From Candidatus Zixiibacteriota bacterium (GTDB lineage Bacteria > Zixibacteria > MSB-5A5 > GN15 > FEB-12), in contig JACZXB010000009.1 in assembly GCA_022571845.1 (NCBI GenBank), positions 62,001-126,000 on the forward strand: a DNA stretch of 64,000 bases. The letters run 5' to 3'. Both the position numbers and the translations under genes were made by a program. The notes beneath the pieces were generated by a model, which made no database searches, was not told the DNA's origin, and was given only the letters and a program-made list of their open reading frames with translations. Positions 7,464-15,338 of this stretch are shown one piece after another; the first letter of the stretch is position 1; each line of letters starts with the position of its first letter.

Positions 7464-10430
7464 TTAAAATGATGCTCTTAATCCAAAGTATATCTGCCGC
7501 GGATTGGCATAGTTTAGAGGGTGATTCTGAGCAATTTGGTATTTCTCTTCACCCGTTAAGCCGGTGGCATCGTCAACGTCACTGGTATTATTTACGAAAG
7601 TCTGACCTTCGGGAGTTTCCAGCCAGCCGGTCGAATTGGGTCGGCCGCTGCCTTCCCAAACCTGAACGACATTGTCTCTGTCAAGGAGATTCTTTATCCA
7701 TAAATACGGAGCAATCTTGAAGTTGCCCACGTTAAATGATTTCTCGGCTTTCAAGTCTATCGATAATGTCCAGGGTCCTGTCTCAGAATTTCGCGTATCC
7801 AAAGCTATTGGAGCAAAAGCACCAAGAGTTGCTTCGTTCAATATCTGGACGGGGGTATAAGGAAGACCACTGGATGCTATCAGCAGCACGTTGACGCCGA
7901 AGTTTTCGAGCGGATAGATATCGCCGAAACGGGGCCCTTCCTGTGCGCTGTATCTGAGGTCAAAGTTTCCGATAAACTTGTGAGTCTGGTCAAACGCCAG
8001 CGGGGCAGTCTGTCTGGGAGCATTGGCATTTACCCAGGCAACGTTACCCTGTGAATTTGAATAAGAACCGGTACCTGTAGCAAACGACAAGGTGTACTTA
8101 AAGTCCAAGGCTATCTGGCTGGTTCTTCTGGTAGTGAGATGGAATTCAAGTCCCTTAATTGTGCCATAGTCCGAATTGCGATAAGTGGCAAATGAAGTGG
8201 GTTGCGACGGCTGATTAAAGACCTGAATGAGATTGGTAATATCTTTGTAGAAAATGTTTACGTCGATGGAAGTGTTGTCCCCCATCTGACGGGTTATACC
8301 AATTTCATAAGCGGTTGTTTTCGGCGGCTCCAGATTTGGATTACCGAATGAAACATAGTAACCACCGGTATTAATCTTGAAGTTCAGGAAGTCATAGCCC
8401 ACATACAGATTCTGCAACTCCGGTCGTTGGTAAAACCGGCCGTAGCTCAATCTCATCTGAGTCTTATCAGAAATCGGGAAAGCCACGCCTAAGCGGGGAG
8501 AAAGTCTGGTGAATTTCTCGCTCTCTTCGGTATCACCCAAATCGAGAACTGAGGCAAGGCTGTCAAGGCCTGGATTGCCAGGGAATCCTAATGAATCAGG
8601 ATTTAAAGGCAAGGCCGGGTTACGCAGTCGGAGCGCCTTGTAATCAAAGTAGTCAAATCTCAGGCCGCCAGTAATAATCAAGCCCTCATATTCCAGGCGG
8701 TCCTGCAAGAAGAAACCAATATCAATGGGGTGCTTGGTTTCATTCTGCCAGTCATCATCGTCAGACTCTTCCCCAAAAATGTCGTAGCCATAACGGTTAA
8801 CATCCTGGAAGCCACCGGTGCCGACACCTTTATATACGGATACCGGGAAGAAATGTTGATAAAACCTAAGTGTATGGCGATTGAATTCGAAGCCGCCTTT
8901 GATAGTGTGCTCAGATGTTATTTCGCTGGTAATCTGCCCCTTGAAGCCAACATAGGCCGACTTTCTCCTGAGATAATCATCCCAGACGTGTGCTTCATCT
9001 CCATCAGCAACAAATGTTCTGTCAAGTCCATCAGGAGTGCCAAGAGAGTCGCCAGCAATAGTTACGTACGTGACAGGCGTAATAATACGGTCACCAGTAA
9101 CAGAATCAATCTCGATATTATCAAACGACCTGAAAAGGTTTTCAACATCGTTTCTGGGATTGCCACCGGGACGCCCATAGGCCCAGATGTCTTCCCGATA
9201 AATCCCATCACCCCGGAATCTCTCTGTTACAAAATATGTTCCGCTGAAAGTCCAGAAAGTGCTGGCGCTCATGGTGTGCGTCAGCTTGGCATTAAAGCTG
9301 GTATTTTTGTCTTTATAGTAGGGCATATGCTCGGCATTAAAGAGGTATGAATGGGTATATCCACGCCATTCATCATTTGAGCCGGTTCCGGAAAGCTGTA
9401 ACTGCAAGTTGTCAGTAAACTGATAGTCAATCTTTCCCTGATACGCCCAGCCGTCAAGGCTGTTATTAGGAAGTCTGACAGAAGCGGAAGGCAGCACATC
9501 ATCAGTAATTGCTGAGGGCATTCTGTCTCCGTGGTAGCGACGCTCAACCGAGCCGAAGAAAAAGCCGTCTTCGACTCCTGGAATCGGTCCGCTCAGGTCG
9601 AGCGAATACCAGTTCTGGTCATAGGTGTGCTTGAAGCTGTCACCCCAATTATCGGTTACAACTTCAGCGTTACCGTGGTATTCATTTCCGCCGGACATGG
9701 TCGTCACATTTACAATACCCGACGCTACGTGCCCGTATTCGGCCGGGAATCCGCCGGAAGTAATTGATATTTCCTTGATAGCGTTGTTACTGATATTAGT
9801 AGTCGATGTCCCAGAAAGCGGGTCCTGCTGTGAAAAGCCATCTACATAATAGGCAACTTCGCTGGGTCGACCGCCCCTGATATTTAATTCAGGACTGTTG
9901 CTGGCTTCACGCGCTCCTCTAAGACCTCTTGGTCCGAGGTTTGGTGTGACCTTTACTACACCTGTCTGAATTCCAACAACGTCTGCAAAACCTCGTGTCG
10001 GTAATGCCAAAAGCTCATCGCGTCTGACAATACTTATCGAGGCTACTTTGTCTCTAATAACCAGCGGCGTTTCTGCCGTGACGCGAATCACATCACCCAG
10101 TTCTTCAGTCGTCGGGGCGACTGTGTGATCCTGAAACGAGGCCAGGTCAACAGAGACCAATACGTTACTAACTTCGAGTGTCGTAAAACCGACTGAACTT
10201 ACACGTATTGTATAAGTGCCAACCGGAACGTTCAAAATGGTATACTTACCATTTGCGTCAGTTACCCCGCCAAGCGATGTGCCTACGACAGACACGTTGG
10301 CGCCGGGTACTGCATCGCCTGTTTCAGAGCTTGTTATGACACCCGTGATGCGGCCTGATACCGCTGAGAACACAGTGCCTGAAACAAGGCAGATAAAAAC
10401 TGTGAGTACTACGAGTAATTTAGATTTCAT
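7464..10430 (-). CDS. TonB-dependent receptor with carboxypeptidase-regulatory-like domain (cassette A)
   Basis: A 988-residue outer-membrane receptor. The ATG at 10430 (MKSKLLVV) is chosen because an AGGAGG SD precedes it and a signal peptide follows directly; the longer frame from 10463 would include the SD. Order: signal peptide (1-22), CarboxypepD_reg-like domain (about 24-105, GRITGVITSSETGDAVPGA and PVGTYTIRVSSVGF), plug (about 115-250, LNIRGGRPSEVAYYVDGF and ITSGGFPAEYG), then a 22-strand-type barrel with typical repeats (RLSPRLGVAFPISDKTQMRL, NPNLEPPKTTAYEIG) ending GLRASF with terminal Phe. The family imports or binds ligands with TonB energy; no tonB or exbBD gene is visible here. 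First gene of cassette A. Confidence 0.9.
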   Translation of the reverse strand: MKSKLLVVLTVFICLVSGTVFSAVSGRITGVITSSETGDAVPGANVSVVGTSLGGVTDANGKYTILNVPVGTYTIRVSSVGFTTLEVSNVLVSVDLASFQDHTVAPTTEELGDVIRVTAETPLVIRDKVASISIVRRDELLALPTRGFADVVGIQTGVVKVTPNLGPRGLRGAREASNSPELNIRGGRPSEVAYYVDGFSQQDPLSGTSTTNISNNAIKEISITSGGFPAEYGHVASGIVNVTTMSGGNEYHGNAEVVTDNWGDSFKHTYDQNWYSLDLSGPIPGVEDGFFFGSVERRYHGDRMPSAITDDVLPSASVRLPNNSLDGWAYQGKIDYQFTDNLQLQLSGTGSNDEWRGYTHSYLFNAEHMPYYKDKNTSFNAKLTHTMSASTFWTFSGTYFVTERFRGDGIYREDIWAYGRPGGNPRNDVENLFRSFDNIEIDSVTGDRIITPVTYVTIAGDSLGTPDGLDRTFVADGDEAHVWDDYLRRKSAYVGFKGQITSEITSEHTIKGGFEFNRHTLRFYQHFFPVSVYKGVGTGGFQDVNRYGYDIFGEESDDDDWQNETKHPIDIGFFLQDRLEYEGLIITGGLRFDYFDYKALRLRNPALPLNPDSLGFPGNPGLDSLASVLDLGDTEESEKFTRLSPRLGVAFPISDKTQMRLSYGRFYQRPELQNLYVGYDFLNFKINTGGYYVSFGNPNLEPPKTTAYEIGITRQMGDNTSIDVNIFYKDITNLIQVFNQPSQPTSFATYRNSDYGTIKGLEFHLTTRRTSQIALDFKYTLSFATGTGSYSNSQGNVAWVNANAPRQTAPLAFDQTHKFIGNFDLRYSAQEGPRFGDIYPLENFGVNVLLIASSGLPYTPVQILNEATLGAFAPIALDTRNSETGPWTLSIDLKAEKSFNVGNFKIAPYLWIKNLLDRDNVVQVWEGSGRPNSTGWLETPEGQTFVNNTSDVDDATGLTGEEKYQIAQNHPLNYANPRQIYFGLRASF

Positions 10431-10602
10431 TACTCCTCCTTGTAATGTTGTATGATTTCGCAACTGTTTTGTTTATCATATTTTCAATCAGGAAAGCTAT
10501 TCTAATTCTATCAAATAGGCAAGGCCATTCTCCGTCATCGGCATTGACCGCAAAACTTGCTCAAAAAGTCCCAAAAAGGCCGAAAACAGTCAACAAAAAC
10601 AG

Positions 10603-10631
10603 ATTATAAGTAATTATTTTTTTGACTTTAA
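10603..10631 (-). promoter_or_regulatory. Candidate promoter for the cassette A operon
   Basis: On the minus strand a perfect TATAAT (10603-10608) lies 17 bases downstream of TTAAAG (10626-10631), a weak -35. It is about 170 bases upstream of the receptor start. Spacing and the -10 are good; the -35 matches consensus at only three of six positions. Confidence 0.3.
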
Positions 10632-10982
10632 TTTGCCGATTACTGATAGAAATTTCGGTCGCTTACTCCAAAGAGATCTGGAGGTTCACTTCGTGACTTT
10701 CTGCTTACAAATCTTTTAGATAAACAGGTGCATCGCATTTTACTTTCATTCCACGATTGTCCTCGAAAAGCAAAGCGTTGTTAAACAAGAGCTTAGGTCG
10801 CGCGGTGGCACGCTTAAAGTGCTGGTGATGTTGATAACTCTTTGGCTCCTGTGTGATCTATCAACTGTCAGTTTTTGCTCAAACAGGTCCTTCGCAAAGT
10901 GTAGACGATTTACCAGGCCGGATTGTTTAATCAAATGCAAAAAAAAAGAATTTATTTTAATATCAGAGTTTGGATTTTTCTC

Positions 10983-11016
10983 AAAATATTGACCGCCAAC
11001 CATCTGATTGGCGGTC
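10983..11016 (-). terminator. Rho-independent terminator after tRNA-Leu
   Basis: Perfect 9-base inverted repeat GACCGCCAA / TTGGCGGTC with an 8-base loop, followed on the minus strand by the T-rich AATATTTT. It lies 11 bases beyond the tRNA-Leu 3' end and would end the gap-pgk-tpiA-secG-tRNA transcript. Confidence 0.75.
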
Positions 11017-11026
11017 TCATCCCAAA

Positions 11027-11108
11027 TGCGGATGGCCGGACTCGAACCGGCACGGATTGCTCCACTACCCCCTCAAGATAGCGTGTCTACCAATTTCACC
11101 ACATCCGC
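11027..11108 (-). tRNA. tRNA-Leu (anticodon GAG)
   Basis: An 82-base class II tRNA. The acceptor stem pairs GCGGATG with CATCCGC, the D-arm contains GGTAGAC, the anticodon stem CTATC/GGTAG encloses the loop TTGAGGG (anticodon GAG), a variable arm is present, and the T-arm holds GGTTCGAGTCC. The CCA end is not encoded, so a CCA-adding enzyme is needed. It lies 27 bases downstream of secG and is probably co-transcribed with it, a common secG-tRNA-Leu arrangement. Confidence 0.95.
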
Positions 11109-11135
11109 TAATCTTTCTGAAGTCGCGTTCCGAAA

Positions 11136-11558
11136 TCAGTTTCCAGAAGTGTCACCGGTCTGATCACTGGTTGTAGTTTTTATTTCAATCGGAGTAATTT
11201 GAAAGCTGTCACTAAAAGTTGCCTGCCGCTGCTGTTGTTGCAAGGCTTGCTCTCTTTCCTGCTGGGCCTGGCGGGTTACAACTGATTCACCCGGTTGCCC
11301 GCTAACATTCGAGGCAGTAGGTCCGCCGCTTGAAATAAGAGCCAGGGCACCGCTGTTCAGCATAAACAAGGCTGCCAGGACTGAGGTTGCCTTGGACAAA
11401 AAGGAGGCTGCCCCGCGACCGCCAAAGACCGCCCCGGAAACGCCGCCGCCGCCAAATGCAGAACCGGCCAGACCTTCGCCTTTACTTGACTGCATCAAAA
11501 CTACAAGTACCAATGAAAATGAAATCAGAATGTGAGTAACTACTAAAATTGCAAACAA
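11136..11558 (-). CDS. secG: Preprotein translocase subunit SecG
   Basis: 140 residues with the SecG layout: a first membrane helix (LVVTHILISFSLVLVVLMQ), the conserved cytoplasmic loop QSSKGEGLAGSAFGGG, then a second helix (VLAALFMLNSGALALI). SecG is the small non-essential subunit of SecYEG. The C-terminal 60 residues are Gln-rich and hydrophilic, longer than in many SecG proteins. The start is TTG with AAGGAG upstream. It follows tpiA in the same operon by 22 bases, a widespread gene order. Confidence 0.95.
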   Translation of the reverse strand: MFAILVVTHILISFSLVLVVLMQSSKGEGLAGSAFGGGGVSGAVFGGRGAASFLSKATSVLAALFMLNSGALALISSGGPTASNVSGQPGESVVTRQAQQEREQALQQQQRQATFSDSFQITPIEIKTTTSDQTGDTSGN

Positions 11559-11580
11559 AATTATTCTCCTTATTTAAAAC

Positions 11581-12333
11581 TCAAGCTGCTTCTATTATCT
11601 TCATAAAGCTATCGGCGCTAAGCGATGCTCCGCCAACCAGAGCCCCATCAATGTCGGGCTGGTTTAATAGTCCGGCAGCGTTATCCGGCTTAACCGATCC
11701 ACCATACAAAATAGGGGTCGAATTCGCAATAGCTGGTTCAATTTTGGCCATATTCTCTCGTATAAACTTATGCATATCCTGGGCCATTTCAGGAGTTGCC
11801 GTTTTGCCTGTCCCAATAGCCCAAACCGGCTCATAAGCGACAGTCAGATTTTTCAGATTTTCTACACTCAGGCCGTTGACCCCGTTTAATAATTGTCCCG
11901 AAACCACTTCCTGGCTGTTCCCGGCTTCTCTTTCTTCGAGGGTCTCTCCGACACAAAAGATAGGGAAAAGGCCGGTATTAATGGCTATTTTCAGCTTTGC
12001 GTTTATCAGACTATCAGTTTCATAATAATATTGACGCCGCTCTGAATGTCCGATTATTACATATTTGACGCCGGTAGCAACCAGCATACTAGCCGATATT
12101 TCAGCGGTATAGGCTCCGGATTCATGCTCAGAAAGATTCTGAGCGCCGAGCACAATGCTGCTCTTTGATAATAGCTCAGATGCCGCTGACAAAGAGGTGA
12201 AAGGAGGACAGACAATTGTAACAACCTCAGTATCAGATCTTTCGCTGGCAACCAAGCTTGTGATTAGCTCTTTAGTTTCGGCCGGAGTACAGTTCATCTT
12301 CCAGTTGCCGGCAATTATTTTTGGCCGGGACAT
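11581..12333 (-). CDS. tpiA: Triosephosphate isomerase
   Basis: 250 residues, the normal family length. It interconverts dihydroxyacetone phosphate and glyceraldehyde 3-phosphate in the cytoplasm. Visible are the N-terminal IIAGNWKMNCT (catalytic Lys), VIIGHSERR (catalytic His), VAYEPVWAIGTGKTATPEMA (catalytic Glu and loop 6) and the phosphate-binding YGGSVKPDNA. Its ATG overlaps the pgk stop by one base (TGATG), so translation is probably coupled. Confidence 0.97.
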   Translation of the reverse strand: MSRPKIIAGNWKMNCTPAETKELITSLVASERSDTEVVTIVCPPFTSLSAASELLSKSSIVLGAQNLSEHESGAYTAEISASMLVATGVKYVIIGHSERRQYYYETDSLINAKLKIAINTGLFPIFCVGETLEEREAGNSQEVVSGQLLNGVNGLSVENLKNLTVAYEPVWAIGTGKTATPEMAQDMHKFIRENMAKIEPAIANSTPILYGGSVKPDNAAGLLNQPDIDGALVGGASLSADSFMKIIEAA

Positions 12334-13547
12334 CAGACTGTCTGAACTCTGGGTTGGTCTGTCAGAACTTCCACTCCCGGGAGTTTTTTCCCCTCAAGAA
12401 ATTCCAGCGAAGCTCCCCCGCCGGTGGAAATATGTGTGAACTTATTTTCAAGGTCTAGACCGGATATGACAGCAGCTGTATCACCGCCTGCAATAATAGT
12501 CTTGGCGCCACTGGAAGTCAGCTCTGCAAGTTTTCTGGCGATCTCGAGTGTGCCAGTTTCAAACGGCTTATATTCGAATACGCCCATGGGGCCGTTCCAT
12601 ATAGCAGTCCGGGCATCTTTGAGGGAATCCTTAAACAGTTTCACCGATTCAGGACCGATATCAAGTCCTTTCATGCCATCCGGGATTGTTTCAATCGAGA
12701 CAACTTCTGTCTTAGCTGAGTCAGAGATTTCTGTGGCCACTACAATATCGGTCGGAAAGACTACGGTAGTTTCAGAGCGTTTAAATTCATCAATCAATTT
12801 TTCGGCCAGTTCTATCTTGTTATTTTCAACAAGCGAATCCCCGATTTTGTGGCCCATTGCTTTGACAAAAGTAAAGACCATGCCGCCGCCGATCAAAAGC
12901 AGATCAACATTACCCAGCAGGTTTTCAATCAGATCTATTTTTCCGGCTACTTTGGCTCCGCCGATAATAGCTGCCAGCGGACGGACCGGGCTGTCAAGGA
13001 CTTTGCCTAAAAAGTGAAGTTCTTTTTCCATCAAAAGTCCGGCTACGGCCTGCGGGAAAAATTTGGTAACGGCTGCTGTTGAAGCGTGTGTCCGGTGTGC
13101 CGAACCGAAAGCGTCATTGACGTAGATGTCAGCCAGTGAAGATAGTTTTTGGGCGAACTCATCATCGTTAGCTTCTTCTTCCTTATGAAAGCGCAGGTTT
13201 TCCAGTAGCAGGCAGTCGCCTTCTGATAGTTTGTCGGCCAGATTGGATGCTTCGGGACCGATACAATCTTCTGCAAAGAGAACGTTTTTACCTAAAAGTT
13301 CAGACAATCTCTTAGCGACCGGTTTCAATGACAACTCTCTTACTGCTTTTCCCTTTGGACGTCCCATATGTGAGCAGGCCACAACTATGCCGCCATCGTT
13401 TAGGATTTTGTTAATGGTGGAGATAGTGCTGGTGAGGCGGCGATCGTCAGTAATATTACCTGCCTTATCGACTGGAACATTAAAATCAACTCTCAAAAGA
13501 GCTTTTCGTCCGCGGAAATTAATATCTGAAACTGAAATCTTTTGCAT
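12333..13547 (-). CDS. pgk: Phosphoglycerate kinase
   Basis: 404 residues, full length. It transfers phosphate from 1,3-bisphosphoglycerate to ADP. Hallmarks: LLRVDFNVP near the N terminus, LLENLRFHKEEEANDDEFA, the substrate motif SHMGRPKG, and in the C-terminal nucleotide domain NGPMGVFEYKPFETGT and IAGGDTAAVI. It sits between gap and tpiA, 25 bases after gap, in the usual glycolytic order. Confidence 0.97.
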   Translation of the reverse strand: MQKISVSDINFRGRKALLRVDFNVPVDKAGNITDDRRLTSTISTINKILNDGGIVVACSHMGRPKGKAVRELSLKPVAKRLSELLGKNVLFAEDCIGPEASNLADKLSEGDCLLLENLRFHKEEEANDDEFAQKLSSLADIYVNDAFGSAHRTHASTAAVTKFFPQAVAGLLMEKELHFLGKVLDSPVRPLAAIIGGAKVAGKIDLIENLLGNVDLLLIGGGMVFTFVKAMGHKIGDSLVENNKIELAEKLIDEFKRSETTVVFPTDIVVATEISDSAKTEVVSIETIPDGMKGLDIGPESVKLFKDSLKDARTAIWNGPMGVFEYKPFETGTLEIARKLAELTSSGAKTIIAGGDTAAVISGLDLENKFTHISTGGGASLEFLEGKKLPGVEVLTDQPRVQTV

Positions 13548-13572
13548 TGATATTATTTACTCTTCAAAAAAT

Positions 13573-14556
13573 TTACATAATTTTCAGCATATCAATCATG
13601 CGGCAGGAGAAACCCCACTCGTTGTCATACCAGCTGAAAAGCTTGACCATTTTTCCTTTGGCCCAGGTCATCTTCGAATCAAGAATCGAGCCATGGGGAT
13701 TGCCCAGAACGTCAACTGATACAATCGGGTCCTGGCAGTACTCAAGTGCCGCCGAAAGATTTGGGTCTGCCGCGGCAGCTTTGAAAGCTTCGTTAACTTC
13801 TTCAGTCGTCACCTCTTTTTCCACTATCGCCGAAAGGTCAACCAGTGAGCCGCAAATTGTTGGCACTCGCACAGCGGTGCCGTCCATTCTGCCTTTTAGC
13901 TCAGGGAAAATTTCGCTGATAGCTTTGGCCGCACCGGTTGTTGTCGGTATCATTGATACGGCAGCAGCTCTGGCACGACGCAAATCTTTGTGAGGCGTAT
14001 CCTGCAATCTTTGATCTGAGGTATAGGCATGAATAGTTGTCATATAACCCTGTACCAGTCCAAAGTTTTCTAAGAGAACTTTTACCAAAGGCGCCAGGCA
14101 GTTGGTGGTACAGGAACCGATTGAGATTACATGGTGATTAGCTCTGTCATATTTATCACTGTTGATGCCCGGTATAAAAGTGCCATCGTGGTCTTTTGCC
14201 GGGGCTGAGATTAAAACTTTTTTGGCGCCGGCCTGGATATGTTTTGATGCCTCTTGTTTAGTGCGAAACAGCCCGGTACACTCCAGTATCACTTCGGCAC
14301 CAAGCTTGTCCCAGTCCAATTTCGAGGGGTCTCTTTCTGAGCTGACCGGGATTTTCTTACCGTCAACTGACAGAGAGTTTCCATCGGAACTTACCTCGCC
14401 GTCAAAACGACCGTGAATAGAATCATACTTGAGTAAGTAGGCCAGTGTTTCAGAGTCGGTAATGTCGTTTATCCCGACAACTTCCATGTTTTCTTTTAAT
14501 GCCGCTCTTAGCGCAAGTCTGCCGATACGTCCAAATCCGTTAATACCTATTTTCAC
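13573..14556 (-). CDS. gap: Glyceraldehyde-3-phosphate dehydrogenase
   Basis: 327 residues from a GTG start that gives the family N terminus VKIGINGFGRIGRLALRAAL. The GTG has a GGAAAGG SD 8 bases upstream; a longer frame to 14640 adds residues not typical of the family. It oxidises glyceraldehyde 3-phosphate with NAD(P). The catalytic Cys is in SIGSCTTNCLAPL and the His in TTIHAYTSDQ; the C-terminal SWYDNEWGFSCRM is intact. The start overlaps the end of the upstream outer-membrane protein gene by 17 bases, so the glycolytic genes may be coupled to that gene. Confidence 0.95.
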   Translation of the reverse strand: MKIGINGFGRIGRLALRAALKENMEVVGINDITDSETLAYLLKYDSIHGRFDGEVSSDGNSLSVDGKKIPVSSERDPSKLDWDKLGAEVILECTGLFRTKQEASKHIQAGAKKVLISAPAKDHDGTFIPGINSDKYDRANHHVISIGSCTTNCLAPLVKVLLENFGLVQGYMTTIHAYTSDQRLQDTPHKDLRRARAAAVSMIPTTTGAAKAISEIFPELKGRMDGTAVRVPTICGSLVDLSAIVEKEVTTEEVNEAFKAAAADPNLSAALEYCQDPIVSVDVLGNPHGSILDSKMTWAKGKMVKLFSWYDNEWGFSCRMIDMLKIM

Positions 14557-15262
14557 GATGACGACCTTTCCGTGTTTTGCCATCTTTGTTGTATAAATAT
14601 TTAATTCCAATAGTAATACTAAGACCATCGTACTTTTCAATAGTGATCAGTGATTTAGAAAAATTTATAGGCATATACTTGGCGTTAAGCTCCAGCCCCA
14701 AAGAATTCGCCAGCGGCATATCAATACCGCCGCCTATTGAATAGTAAAAGTCTGTACCAGATTCGTCGCGTGTGACGAGAAATCTGGTAGTAGAAATCTG
14801 GGTGCTCCTTCTGCCGTAGTACATGCCGCCACCGCCGGTCAGGTAGGGTTGGAAGTGGCTGTGAATCATTGAGAAAGGATAAAACTTTGCTTGAACCAGC
14901 AAAGGGTAAAGTATGAGATTCCCAATATTGGTTGTTCCGGATTCGGTCAAGGTGACAGAGCCTCTGTTTGACATTCCGAAAGAGAGTTCCATCATTATAA
15001 GAGGGCTGAATCGATAAGCGAAATACCCTTCGAAATAGAAATTAGAATTTGCTATTTTGCTGGCCAGAGTTGAATTGTTGTTTGGATCAACCAGCAGCCT
15101 GGGTGGAATATCACCCATATTGGTCCAAACACCCATACGGACTCCGAGCTGATGGCTCTTAAAGAACCGCTTGAGCAAGTTGGTTTCACCAGTTTGACTC
15201 CAGCCGTTGGCAGTACCAAGAATCAAAGCGAAGAGCAGAAAGACAATTCTTTTAAACATCAT
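14540..15262 (-). CDS. Outer-membrane beta-barrel protein, unknown function
   Basis: 240 residues with a signal peptide (residues 1-22, ending GWS) and alternating amphipathic strands typical of small OMPs: FYFEGYFAYRFSPLIMMELSFG, YLTGGGGMYYG, FYYSIGGGIDMPL, LSITIGIKYLYN. An SD (GAGG) precedes two adjacent ATGs. The basic tail (KDGKTRKGRHRENRY) after the last strand is unusual for a barrel, which usually ends at the strand. The 3' end overlaps the gap start. Related in style to the OMP at 40103. Function unknown. Confidence 0.65.
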   Translation of the reverse strand: MMFKRIVFLLFALILGTANGWSQTGETNLLKRFFKSHQLGVRMGVWTNMGDIPPRLLVDPNNNSTLASKIANSNFYFEGYFAYRFSPLIMMELSFGMSNRGSVTLTESGTTNIGNLILYPLLVQAKFYPFSMIHSHFQPYLTGGGGMYYGRRSTQISTTRFLVTRDESGTDFYYSIGGGIDMPLANSLGLELNAKYMPINFSKSLITIEKYDGLSITIGIKYLYNKDGKTRKGRHRENRY

Positions 15263-15338
15263 AATCCTCTATTAGTCAACAAGTTGTATCTTCTAATATA
15301 CCTGCAAACCGAAAACTGTCAATAGCCTCTTTTGGCCA

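Larger units (their letters stand above)
10431..11026. other. Intergenic region upstream of cassette A
   Basis: About 600 bases without a credible gene between the tRNA-Leu and the receptor. It holds the candidate promoter, the tRNA/secG terminator, AT-rich DNA and a poly-A tract near 10936. Small frames here lack ribosome-binding sites and protein-like composition. I see no repeat or known riboswitch in it. Confidence 0.5.

Noticed and set aside
8730-9350. 206-codon frame on the plus strand
   Set aside because: It lies wholly inside the cassette A receptor gene on the other strand, with no SD and no protein-like pattern; a shadow frame.
10746-11176. Short frames around the tRNA-Leu
   Set aside because: They run through the tRNA and terminator and lack ribosome-binding sites.
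12424-13017. 197-codon plus-strand frame
   Set aside because: Antisense to pgk, which is a clear full-length enzyme; composition follows the antisense of pgk codons.
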